A DNA stretch of 64,000 nucleotides from Kitasatospora sp. NBC_01246 (GTDB lineage: Bacteria; Actinomycetota; Actinomycetes; Streptomycetales; Streptomycetaceae). The first letter of the stretch is position 1. Each line of letters opens with the position of its first letter. The stretch spans positions 5,952,001 through 6,016,000 of the forward strand of contig NZ_CP108484.1 of NCBI RefSeq assembly GCF_036226505.1, read 5' to 3'. Below the pieces are notes generated by a model, which was not told the DNA's origin, did not search any database, and saw only the letters and a program-made list of their open reading frames with translations. Positions 24,835 to 32,972 of the stretch are shown here, one piece after another. The position numbers and the translations under genes were made by a program.

Positions 24835-27441
24835 CTACACCCACGTTCTGGGGCGGGCGCGGTTGGCCCGCTCCACCATCTCGATCCTGATCTCGGCCCG
24901 GTCGGCCAACCGGGCGAGTACCCGGTAGGACTGCTCCAGTGCGAGCCGCAGTTCCCGGTCGGCGGCCGGCCGTCCGAGGACGGTGACCTCGCCGGTCGTC
25001 GCGGTCCCACCGGTCCCGTCCGCCCCGCTCGCCCCGGCCGTTCCGCCCGCCTGCCCGGCGCCGCCGGGCGAGCCGGCGGACACCCAGCCGAGCGCGCTGT
25101 CGAGCACCTCGACGGAGAGCTCCTCGCGGGTCCGGTCGTCCAGCCGCAGGGCGGTCAACTGCTCGGAGCAGGCGCCGAGGTCGGCGCCGAGCGGGTCGGT
25201 GGCGGGCCGTTCGCGCAGCCGGGCCCGGACGGCGGCGATCCGGGCGGCGGTGAACTGGCTGGAGGTGGCCGGTACCGACTCCAGCGCCCGGACGGCGCCA
25301 GGGCGGTCCCCGTCGGCGAGGCGGACCCGGGCCAGGCCGAAGGCGGCGCTGAGGTAGGCCTGGTCGGTCGTCCACACCAGGCGGTAGAACTCGGCCGCGT
25401 CGCCGCCGTCGCCGAGCAGTTCGGCGCAGATGGCGAGGGCGAGCTTCGGGGCGGATTCGCCGGGGAAGGCGTCGTAGACGGCGTCGAAGGCCTCGGCGGC
25501 GGCCCGCAGCCTCGCCTCGTCGGGTTCGCCGGGGGACCCGGGACCGGAGGAGCCGCTGACGGAGTCGACCAGGGCGACGAGGCCGCGGTACCAGACCACC
25601 CGCCAGTCGTCCGGGTGGTCCTTCTCCAGGGCGGCGAGCATCCGGTCGGCGTCGGCGCGGCTGCGCAGTTCCAGGTGGGCGCGCAGTTCGCGCAGCCGGC
25701 GCTCGGTGGAGACGGCGGGGGCGCCGGCCAGCGCGGCGAGTGCCTCCGCCGGGTCGGCGGCCAGCAGGGCGGCCAGGAAGCCCGCGTTCGGGTCGTTCGG
25801 GTCGACCCGGGGGACGGGCAGCGCCAGGGCGGCGGCGGCCGGGTCCAGCGCGGTCACCCGCAGCTCGCCGCGGCGCACCGCGGGGAGCACCAGCTCGGTG
25901 TCGACCACCCGCAGTTCCGGGCCGAAGAGGGTGGAGAGGGCGGGGCGGGGCCGCTGGTCCTGGAGCGCCAGCACCTCGCGGAGCACGCCGGTGAGCTGGT
26001 CGGCCATCTCCTCGGCGGAGCCGAAGCGGCGGGCCGGGTCCGGGTCGGTGGCGCGGACCAGGAAGCGGTAGTAGGACTCGTACTCGGCGAAGGCCGGCAC
26101 CGACTCCGGCCCGGGCAGGCTCTCCCGGTAGGTGGTGCTGTAGCCCTGGAAGTCGAAGGTGAGCACGGCCAGCGTGCGGGCCACCGTGTAGAGGTCGGAG
26201 GCGGGGGAGGGGCCGTCGGTGGCGATCTCCGGGGCCTGGTAGCCGATGGTGCCGTAGATCGGGCCGTCGTCGTCGAGGCGGCGGACGGCGCCCATGTCGA
26301 TGATCTTGAGCGCGTCGCCGCTCTGGATCACGTTGTCGATCTTGAAGTCGCAGTAGACGAGGCCCCGGCTGTGCAGGTACCCGAGCGCCGGCAGCGCCTC
26401 CAGCGCGTACGCGATGCCCTGTTCCACCGGCAGCGGCAGCCGCCGGCCGTCCGGCGCCCGGCGCTCGTTGGCGATGTCCTTGAGCGACTTGCCGCCGACG
26501 TACTCCATCACGATGTAGCCGTCGGTGGAGCCGGTGCGCAGGTCCGGGTGCTCGGCGAAGTTGATGATGCGGACGATGTTGGGGTGGTCCACCTCGGCGA
26601 GGAAGCGCCGCTCGGCCACGGCCACCGCGAGCGCGTCCTCGTCCCCGGTGTCCAGCAGGCCCTTGAGGACCACCCACTTGTCGTTGACCCGCCGGTCGAT
26701 GGCGAGGTAGATCCAGCCGAGCCCGCCGTGCGCCAGGCAGCCGACCACCTCGTACTGCCCGCCGACCAGGTCCCCCCGGCGGAGCTTGGGCGTGAACGAG
26801 TACGGCGTGCCGCACTTGGTGCAGAAGCCGTCGGGGCGCCCCGGCCGGCCGTTCTTCTCCCGGCCCACCGGGGTCTCGCACTTGGAGCAGAACCGCTTGC
26901 GCTCCGGCACCTCCGGGTCGGCCAGCACCGCCGCCGTCGGATCGGCCGCCGGCACGGTCGGCACCGTCACCAGGCCGGCGCCGAGCCGGTGGCGGGTGCC
27001 CGCGCTGACGCTGCCCCGGCTGCTGCGCACCGAGACCGAACGGCCGCTGCCGGTCCGGGTGGAGCGGTGCGAGCGGGAGCGGCCGGACAGCGAGCGGGAC
27101 GAGCCGGTCCGGGAGGAGCGCGCCGAGTCGGGGTCGACCCGCGCGGACGGCACGTACGGCTGGGTCAGTCCGGTGTCACCGCCGGGGGCGGTCAGGCCGC
27201 ACTCGTCGCAGTACCCGTCGTCGTCGATGGTTCCGGCGCACTCCCGGGGGCAGGGCGAGCCGGGGCCCGCCGCGGCCGTGCCCACCGGGGCGGCGGAGCC
27301 CGTCGAGGGGGAGCCCGTCGGGGAGCCCGCGGCCGCCGGGGAGCCCGCGCCCGTCGGGGCGAGCCCGCACTCGTCGCAGTAGCCGTCCGCGTCGATCGTC
27401 CCGTCGCCGGTGCACTCCGGCCGTACGCACGCCTGCGCCAT
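24835..27441 (-). CDS. pknG: PknG-type serine/threonine protein kinase
   Basis: An 868-residue soluble kinase. Two N-terminal ribbons share IDxDGYCDECGL (CVRPECTGDGTIDADGYCDECGL at 5-27 and CPRECAGTIDDDGYCDECGL). A Ser/Arg-rich linker follows, then a rubredoxin-like pair CSKCE...FCTKCGTPY (about 184-220). The kinase domain (about 228-480) has the ATP lysine in WVVLKGLL, the catalytic loop VYCDFKIDN (YCD instead of HRD, as an RD-less PknG) and DMG replacing DFG in KIIDMGAVRRL, then GYQAPEIA. The C-terminal TPR half (about 560-868) matches mycobacterial PknG in WRVVWYRGLVAL, FPGESAPKLALA and SAAFGLARVRLADGDRPGAVRALESVP. The rubredoxin, kinase, TPR order is diagnostic. GAGG precedes ATG at 27441. 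Confidence 0.95.
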   Translation of the reverse strand: MAQACVRPECTGDGTIDADGYCDECGLAPTGAGSPAAAGSPTGSPSTGSAAPVGTAAAGPGSPCPRECAGTIDDDGYCDECGLTAPGGDTGLTQPYVPSARVDPDSARSSRTGSSRSLSGRSRSHRSTRTGSGRSVSVRSSRGSVSAGTRHRLGAGLVTVPTVPAADPTAAVLADPEVPERKRFCSKCETPVGREKNGRPGRPDGFCTKCGTPYSFTPKLRRGDLVGGQYEVVGCLAHGGLGWIYLAIDRRVNDKWVVLKGLLDTGDEDALAVAVAERRFLAEVDHPNIVRIINFAEHPDLRTGSTDGYIVMEYVGGKSLKDIANERRAPDGRRLPLPVEQGIAYALEALPALGYLHSRGLVYCDFKIDNVIQSGDALKIIDMGAVRRLDDDGPIYGTIGYQAPEIATDGPSPASDLYTVARTLAVLTFDFQGYSTTYRESLPGPESVPAFAEYESYYRFLVRATDPDPARRFGSAEEMADQLTGVLREVLALQDQRPRPALSTLFGPELRVVDTELVLPAVRRGELRVTALDPAAAALALPVPRVDPNDPNAGFLAALLAADPAEALAALAGAPAVSTERRLRELRAHLELRSRADADRMLAALEKDHPDDWRVVWYRGLVALVDSVSGSSGPGSPGEPDEARLRAAAEAFDAVYDAFPGESAPKLALAICAELLGDGGDAAEFYRLVWTTDQAYLSAAFGLARVRLADGDRPGAVRALESVPATSSQFTAARIAAVRARLRERPATDPLGADLGACSEQLTALRLDDRTREELSVEVLDSALGWVSAGSPGGAGQAGGTAGASGADGTGGTATTGEVTVLGRPAADRELRLALEQSYRVLARLADRAEIRIEMVERANRARPRTWV

Positions 27442-27446
27442 GAACC

Positions 27447-28802
27447 TCAGCCCCCCAGTCCGTGTTGCTGTGTCTGTCCGTCGACCGGCCCGGCGCCGGG
27501 CGGCTCGGCCTGCGCCGGCCGCAGCGACTGCTGGAAGCGGGCCACCGCGCCGGCCGCCGCCCGCAGGTCGCAGGGCGCGCTCCAGAGCAGCCAGCGGGCC
27601 TTCTCGTAGCGCTCGATCACGACCGGGTCCTCGGCCACCCGCAGCCGGGCCGCCATCGCCTTGTACGCGTCCAGGCGCCCCCGCAGCTCGGAGCGGACGG
27701 CCAGCGGCTGGGTCACCTCGGTCAGCGACTGCCGGGCCCGGCCCAGCTCCTTGGCGGCCGCGTCCTCCAGCGCGTCCAGCAGCGGCGCCAGCCGGTGCCA
27801 CTGGCCGCTCTGGCGCAACTCCAGGGCCAGCACGATCTGTTCGCGCAGCGCCGAGGCCGGTCCCGGCACGGCCGGCACCTCGGTGGCGGCTATCTTCGCC
27901 AGCACCTCGCCGCGCGCCCGGCGGGCCTGCGCCAGCGTGGCGTCGGCTCGCTGCAGCAGGTCGCCGACGCCCTGCAGCCGTTCCTCCGCGTCGTCGCGCA
28001 GCCGCAGCAGGTCCTCCAGCTCGACCCGGACGCCGTCCAGCGCCCGGCCGGCCCGGTCGAAGCGCTCAGTGTCCACCACGCCGGACGGTGTGGCGAGCGC
28101 GGTGCCGTCCGGGCGGGTGCCGCGCTGGGCCGGTACCCGGGCCGGGCGCCAGAGCGCCAGCGGGTCGCCGCGCACCTCGGTCCGCAGCTCCGTCAGATCG
28201 GCTTCGAGCCCGGCCAGGTCGTCGCCGAGCGGGTGGTTGCCGGTGTGCACGCCGAGCGAGGCCGCCAGCGTCTGTACCCGGCGCAGTTCGGCCAGCAGCA
28301 GGTCGATCCGGGCGGGCAGCGCCGACCAGACGGCGTCGGCGGCGCTCACCACCTCCAGCACGGTGGCGTACCAGGAGTTCATCCTGGTCATCAGGTCGTC
28401 CAGGCTGACCCGCTCGACCAGCTTGGCGGGTGCGCCGAGCAGCTGCGGGCCGTCCGGCACCGCGCCGCCGGGCACGGTGACCGCCTCGCCGGTGAGCAGT
28501 TCGCTCAGCTCGGCGAGTTCGGCCGCGCCCGGTCTCGACCGGCGGGCGCGCACCGCGCGGGCCGAGGCCAGGGCCTCCGAGTAGCGGTCGAACAGCGACC
28601 AGAGCAGCGGCAGGCCCTGCCCGGCGACGGACCAGCGCTCCTGCGTCCGCCCGGTCAGCGCGGCGCCGTCGAGCAGCCGCAGGCCCGCGTGGTCCTGGAG
28701 CGAGAGCAGCGCCGACTCGACCGCGTCGCGGTCCGCGCCGAGGCGTGCCAGCGCACGGTCGACCTCCTCCCGGCTCAGTACCGGGCCAGCGGAAGCTGCC
28801 AA
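27447..28802 (-). CDS. Helical/coiled-coil protein of unknown function in the PknG operon
   Basis: A 451-residue soluble, almost entirely alpha-helical protein rich in Leu, Ala, Arg and Glu. Helical heptads run through LSREEVDRALARLGADRDAVESALL, VELEDLLRLRDDAEERLQGVGDLLQRADATLAQARRARGEVLAKI and ARQSLTEVTQPLAVRSELRGRLDAYKAMAARL. The C-terminus ends in WSAPCDLRAAAGAVARFQQSLRPAQ and a Pro-rich tail. No catalytic motif is visible and I do not recognise the family. The start is TTG at 28802 behind an excellent AGGAGAGAGG site. Its stop lies 5 nt before the pknG ATG, so it is translationally coupled to the kinase and probably a partner or adaptor of it. Confidence 0.8.
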   Translation of the reverse strand: MAASAGPVLSREEVDRALARLGADRDAVESALLSLQDHAGLRLLDGAALTGRTQERWSVAGQGLPLLWSLFDRYSEALASARAVRARRSRPGAAELAELSELLTGEAVTVPGGAVPDGPQLLGAPAKLVERVSLDDLMTRMNSWYATVLEVVSAADAVWSALPARIDLLLAELRRVQTLAASLGVHTGNHPLGDDLAGLEADLTELRTEVRGDPLALWRPARVPAQRGTRPDGTALATPSGVVDTERFDRAGRALDGVRVELEDLLRLRDDAEERLQGVGDLLQRADATLAQARRARGEVLAKIAATEVPAVPGPASALREQIVLALELRQSGQWHRLAPLLDALEDAAAKELGRARQSLTEVTQPLAVRSELRGRLDAYKAMAARLRVAEDPVVIERYEKARWLLWSAPCDLRAAAGAVARFQQSLRPAQAEPPGAGPVDGQTQQHGLGG

Positions 28803-28963
28803 CGCCCTCTCTCCTTCTCTGTCCTGGATCGTTCTCGCTGCCCCGGACCGATCCGCCCCGACCCTAGCCTGTGGCCGCGGGGCCGGACCGGGGCCGGGCG
28901 CCGACGGGCCGTCATCGGGCCGTCATCGGTTCCTCGGGGGGCGCCGGGGTCGCGCCGGGCCGG

Positions 28964-29908
28964 TCAACGCTGCGCCGGCCAGTAGTGCTCGGCGTCGTTC
29001 AGCATGTACGGCTTGAGCCAGCGGTCGTACGCCGCCCGCCACGCGCCGCTCGCGTGGTAGTCGGCGAGCACCTGGTTCACCCGGGCGGTCAGGTCGGTGC
29101 TGTTCTTGAGCATCGCGACGCCCATCACGGCCGGCCGGACCTCGCCGTCGACCAGCCGGACGGTCTGGTCCTGGGCGGCCTGGCTGGCCGCGAGGCCGTC
29201 GTCGGTCATGGTCGCGTCGACCTTGCCGAGCTGCATCAGCACCAGGCAGTCCAGGTGGTTCTCCACCGAGACGATCTTCGCGACCTTCGGACGGGACTTC
29301 AGCTCGTCCTCGGCGGAGGAACTGGTCGCCGCGCAGACGGTCTTGCCGTCCACCGCCTCGTCGATCGTCCTCGCCGCAGACGCCTTGGGGACCACCACGC
29401 GCTGGCTGGTGTTGAAGTACGGCTTGGAGAAGGCGATCTGCTGGAGCCGGTCGCAGGTGATGGTCATGGTCCGGACGATCAGGTCGACCCGGCCCTCCTG
29501 GACGAACTTGACCCGCTCGGCGGTCGGGACGGCCTTGAGGGTCACCTTGTCCGGATCGCCCATGATCGCGGCGCCGATCGCCCGGGCGAGGTCGATGTCG
29601 AAGCCCTCGATCTGGCCCGTGTTGGGGTTGCGGGAGCCCCAGCGGAAGCTGTTCTGGTCGACGCCGATCACCAGGCTGCGCTTGGCCTTGACGGCCTTCA
29701 CCGCCGGGCCGTCCTCGCTGCTCGGCGGCACGCTCTGGTAGACGTCGCAGTCGTTGCCGGCCTGCTCCTGCCGGGGCGCCGTGGCCGGCGCGGCGGCGCC
29801 CGCCGACAGCACCATGCCCTGCGGGCCGCCCGCGCCGAGCACCGCCGCGCAGCAGGCGAGCAGCGCCACCGCGGTGGCCGATCCGGCCCGTACCGTTGTC
29901 CTGCCCAT
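28964..29908 (-). CDS. glnH: Glutamate/aspartate-binding lipoprotein GlnH
   Basis: A 314-residue solute-binding protein of the SBP_bac_3 family. A signal peptide with lipobox LLAC (Cys19) anchors it to the membrane. The binding domain has SLVIGVDQNSFRWGSRNPNTGQIEGFDIDLARAIGAAI, DKVTLKAVPTAERVKFVQEGRVDLIVRTMTIT, IAFSKPYF and KTVCAATSSS, the usual amino-acid contacts (Arg in IVRTMT, Asp near the C-lobe TDD). No ABC permease or ATPase accompanies it; instead it follows glnX by 16 nt. In mycobacteria GlnH senses extracellular Asp/Glu and signals through GlnX to PknG, and the same order of genes here argues for the same role. Confidence 0.9.
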   Translation of the reverse strand: MGRTTVRAGSATAVALLACCAAVLGAGGPQGMVLSAGAAAPATAPRQEQAGNDCDVYQSVPPSSEDGPAVKAVKAKRSLVIGVDQNSFRWGSRNPNTGQIEGFDIDLARAIGAAIMGDPDKVTLKAVPTAERVKFVQEGRVDLIVRTMTITCDRLQQIAFSKPYFNTSQRVVVPKASAARTIDEAVDGKTVCAATSSSAEDELKSRPKVAKIVSVENHLDCLVLMQLGKVDATMTDDGLAASQAAQDQTVRLVDGEVRPAVMGVAMLKNSTDLTARVNQVLADYHASGAWRAAYDRWLKPYMLNDAEHYWPAQR

Positions 29909-29924
29909 CGTGTCCGTCCCCCTT

Positions 29925-31319
29925 CTACCGGTACTCGGCCAGTCGCCGGCCGAGGCCGCGCAGGGCCGCGGCGGCGGCCACCAGGGCCAGCACCGCGACC
30001 GCCGCGGCGGCGGTGCGCAAGTCCCCGTCGGTGCCCTCGGCGGCCCGTTTGAACTCCTGGAGCTCGGTCGCGGCGGCCTGCGCCAGCCGCTGGTCGGTGG
30101 CGTTGAACGCGGCGTCGGAGGTCTTCGGCGCGTCCGCCTCCTTGACGGTCACCGTGGCGTCCAGCGCGCCCTGGTAGTCCGCCTCGACGTTCTCCAGGTT
30201 GCTCGCCGCCTGGTGCCGCTCGCGCCACTGGTCGTACTGCCGCATGGCGTCGAGGATGGCCGCGCCGGCGTCCTCGGGCGCAAGCCGCCGGGCCTCGGCC
30301 AGGGTCCCGGCCGTCCCGGGGCGACCGGTGTCGGAGCTGAAGAGGTGCTCGGTGGTCTTCGACCAGAGGTCCGCGTACTGGGTGCTGGAGCCGCGGGCCA
30401 CCAGGTGGAGGTTCTCCGCCAGCCGGGCGGTCAGCACGTCGACCCGGGCGGCGTTGAGGGCCTTCAGCGGGTTGGCGCCGTCGATCTGGCTCTTGCGCAG
30501 CGTGGAGTTGGCGCCCGTCCCGGCCACCGTCAGCCAGAGCACCGCGGCCAGTACGGCGGCGGTCGAGCCGAGCAGCCCGATGTTGAACACCCGGTTGGTC
30601 CGCCGGTAGAGCGTCGTCTGCACCCAGACCAGCGCGGTGAGCGTCACCACGCCCAGCCCGTACGCGGCCCAGGGGATGGACTGCGCCTCGGCGTAGTCGT
30701 CCGCCAGCGCCTGGTTCTCGGCGGCGCTGAGCTGGGCCGCGGCGGGCAGCAGCACGGTGCGCATCTGGTCCGAGGCGTGGCGCAGGTAGGCGCCGCCGAG
30801 CGGGAAGCCCTGGCGGTTGTCGGCCCGCGCCGTCTCCACCAGGCCGGCGTACACCGGGACCTGCTGGTTGAGCGTGGCGAGCCAGCCCTGGGCGGGGGAG
30901 GAGGTGGTGGTGCGCGCCGCCGCCTCGGCGATCAGCCGGGACGCCGTCGCGAGGTCCTGTTCGTAGCGGTCCCGGACGGCCTTCGGCTCGGCGCCCGCCA
31001 GCAGGAAGCCGGTGGCCGCCGTGGTGTCCGCGTCGGCCAGCGAGCGGTGGATGTCGGCGGCCGCCTGGCTCAGCGGCTGGCTGTACGAGACCACCCGTTC
31101 CGCCGCCTGTGCGCGGGAGTTGACCTGCCAGGCGGTGAGCGCGCCGAAGGCCACGGTGAGCACCGCCAGCAGCGCACCGGCCAGCCGCAGCCGGCCCGGT
31201 GCCGTCCGGGTGGCGCGGCGCAGCCGGCCGAGCGGGCCGGTCTCCCGGGCCGCGGCCGTGCCGCCGGGCCGCGCCGGCGCCACCGTGCGGGGCCGCTCCG
31301 TACGTACTGGTGTCGCCAC
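29925..31319 (-). CDS. glnX: GlnX-type four-TM sensor protein
   Basis: A 464-residue membrane protein. TM1 is about residues 45-65 (RLAGALLAVLTVAFGALTAW), then an external helical bundle (about 70-205: SYSQPLSQAAADIHRSLADADTTAATGFLLAG...), TM2 WAAYGLGVVTLTALVWVQTTL, TM3 GLLGSTAAVLAAVLWLTVAG, a second external bundle (about 255-425) and TM4 near the C-terminus (AAVAVLALVAAAAAL) before a short basic tail. That tandem chemoreceptor-like layout matches mycobacterial GlnX, which relays GlnH ligand state to PknG. GTG at 31319 is preferred because AGGGGAGG lies at proper spacing; GTG at 31328 would have its ribosome site directly adjacent. First gene of the cluster. Confidence 0.85.
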   Translation of the reverse strand: MATPVRTERPRTVAPARPGGTAAARETGPLGRLRRATRTAPGRLRLAGALLAVLTVAFGALTAWQVNSRAQAAERVVSYSQPLSQAAADIHRSLADADTTAATGFLLAGAEPKAVRDRYEQDLATASRLIAEAAARTTTSSPAQGWLATLNQQVPVYAGLVETARADNRQGFPLGGAYLRHASDQMRTVLLPAAAQLSAAENQALADDYAEAQSIPWAAYGLGVVTLTALVWVQTTLYRRTNRVFNIGLLGSTAAVLAAVLWLTVAGTGANSTLRKSQIDGANPLKALNAARVDVLTARLAENLHLVARGSSTQYADLWSKTTEHLFSSDTGRPGTAGTLAEARRLAPEDAGAAILDAMRQYDQWRERHQAASNLENVEADYQGALDATVTVKEADAPKTSDAAFNATDQRLAQAAATELQEFKRAAEGTDGDLRTAAAAVAVLALVAAAAALRGLGRRLAEYR

Positions 31320-31678
31320 CGGCCTCACCCTCCCCTGTGGCCGGCTCCGTCATCCGGGGCCCGGCCGTTGCCAGCAGTATGGCCGTCACTCCCCGCGGCC
31401 ACACCCGACTTGCGCCGATCTTGAGCATCGCGGGGGCCCGGTTCCGGGCCCCGCTCCGCGGGCACTGCTGCGATCACTGGTACGAGTGCGGCCGACCACG
31501 GGATCGAGCCCTGCCGGCGGCCGCCAGGGCTCGCCGGGGTCCGTCGCCCCGGTGCGCGGGGCGGGTCGGTGATCGGGTCGACGCGGGATGCACCCTATGC
31601 GGTTCCCCGGACAGTCGGAGGGGAGGGGTCCGGTTGTGCCGCCCCGGTCTCCGGAAGGGCCGTCCGTACCATGGCGGC
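31320..31678. other. Divergent gap between glnX and nucleosidase gene
   Basis: About 360 bp of high-GC sequence. It must hold the promoter of the PknG cluster, but I see no clear -35/-10 pair for it. For the nucleosidase, TACCAT (31667-31672) lies 6 nt before its ATG. Confidence 0.4.
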
Positions 31679-32254
31679 ATGCGACTTCTGGGAACGATCT
31701 CCGCCGACCGTCCGCTGCTCGTCGTCGCCGTCCGGGAGGAGGCCGCGTACCTGGGTGACCGGCTCCCGGTCCTGCTGACGGGCATCGGCAAGGTCAACGC
31801 GACCGCCGCGCTGGCGACCGTCCTCGCCCGTGGCGAGCACCCCTCCGAGGTGGTCAACCTCGGCACCGCGGGCGCGTTGCGCTCCGGCTGGGCGGGCACC
31901 CACACGGTCGTCCAGGTGATCCAGCACGACCTCGACAGCCCCGCGCTGCTGGAGCTGACCGGCCGTACCTACGGCGCTCCGCTGATGGTCGGCAAGGGGG
32001 ACGGCCCGGTGCTGGCCACCGGCGACCAGTTCGTCTCCGGCGCGGCCGCCCGTGACCGGCTCGCCGAGCACGCGGACCTCGTCGACATGGAGGGCTACGC
32101 CGTCGCCACCGTCGCCCACCGGGCCGGACTCTCCGTGCGGCTGGTGAAGCACGTCAGCGACGAGGCCGGCGAGGGCGCCGTGCACTCCTGGCGGGAGTCC
32201 GTCGACGACTGCGCCCGCCACCTCGGGGACTGGGTCCACCACCAGGGCTGGTGA
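31679..32254 (+). CDS. Nucleosidase, phosphorylase superfamily (MTA/SAH nucleosidase-like)
   Basis: A 191-residue enzyme of the PNP/UDP family. Features are LVVAVREEAAYL (N-terminal strand with the conserved acidic residue), LLTGIGKVNATAALATVL (glycine-rich ribose/phosphate loop), EVVNLGTAGALRSG and VDMEGYAVATVAHRAGLSVRLVKHVSD, where Met-Glu binds the ribose hydroxyls and the later Asp is the expected general acid. It is shorter than MTA/SAH nucleosidase (about 230) and resembles the small actinobacterial nucleosidases. It would cleave the N-glycosidic bond of a nucleoside by-product. Start: ATG with a leaderless-type TACCAT 6 nt upstream and no Shine-Dalgarno. Confidence 0.82.
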   Translation: MRLLGTISADRPLLVVAVREEAAYLGDRLPVLLTGIGKVNATAALATVLARGEHPSEVVNLGTAGALRSGWAGTHTVVQVIQHDLDSPALLELTGRTYGAPLMVGKGDGPVLATGDQFVSGAAARDRLAEHADLVDMEGYAVATVAHRAGLSVRLVKHVSDEAGEGAVHSWRESVDDCARHLGDWVHHQGW

Positions 32255-32280
32255 CGGGAGGGCTCGTTAGCCTGGCGGGC

Positions 32281-32799
32281 GTGACCGACAACACCGCCGC
32301 GAACGAGCACCGTGACGTCCGCCCGCCGGGCCTCGACGCCGACGAACCGACCACCCTGCTGACCTTCCTGGACTACCTGCGCGAGGCCGTCATCGGCAAG
32401 ACCGACGGCCTCACCGACGAGGGCGCCCGGCGCCCCGGCGTCGCCTCCGGCACCAGCCTGCTCTGGCTGGTCCGGCACCTCACCGCCGTCGAGCTCAACT
32501 GGTTCCTCTGGGCCTACCGGGGCGAGGGCGACGAACCGTGGGACGACGAGGCCGCCTCGCCCGGCGACGAGACGGTGGCCGGGTCGGTCGCCGCCTACCG
32601 GGCCGCGATCGCCCGCGCCAACGAGGTGATCGCCGCCGCCTCCGACCGGCTCGACCGCCCCGGGGTCCGGTCGCTGCGGCCCGGCGCCGAAGCGCCGTCG
32701 ATGCGCTGGCTGCTGGTCCACATGATCGAGGAGACCGGTCGGCACGCCGGCCACGCCGACATCATCCGCGAGCAACTGGACGGCTCGGTCGGCCGGTAG
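32281..32799 (+). CDS. DinB-fold protein (DUF664-type)
   Basis: A 172-residue four-helix bundle. It contains PTTLLTFLDYLREAVIGKTDGLTDEGARRPGVASGTSLLWLVRHLTAVELNWFLW and MRWLLVHMIEETGRHAGHADIIREQLDG, giving the three-histidine-type metal site of DinB/mycothiol-dependent enzymes (HL in RHLTAVE, HMIEETGRHAGHAD). The actinobacterial members are often mycothiol transferases, so thiol-conjugation is plausible but unproven. GTG at 32281 has TAGCCT 7 nt upstream and no Shine-Dalgarno, suggesting a leaderless mRNA; an in-frame ATG at 32251 would precede that -10. It starts 26 bp behind the nucleosidase stop. Confidence 0.85.
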   Translation: MTDNTAANEHRDVRPPGLDADEPTTLLTFLDYLREAVIGKTDGLTDEGARRPGVASGTSLLWLVRHLTAVELNWFLWAYRGEGDEPWDDEAASPGDETVAGSVAAYRAAIARANEVIAAASDRLDRPGVRSLRPGAEAPSMRWLLVHMIEETGRHAGHADIIREQLDGSVGR

Positions 32800-32972
32800 G
32801 GCCCTGCCCGGACCCCGCTCCGCCCCCGGACCGCGTTGCCGGGCACCCGCCCGCGGCGCGACGCCGGGGGCGGGTGGGCCCGCACCTGACGGACAGTGGA
32901 ATACTCCCCCGCGCACCGCGGCGCCGTCTCGACGGCGCCGCGCGCTTTCACACATGGGGGATTCGGAAGTTC

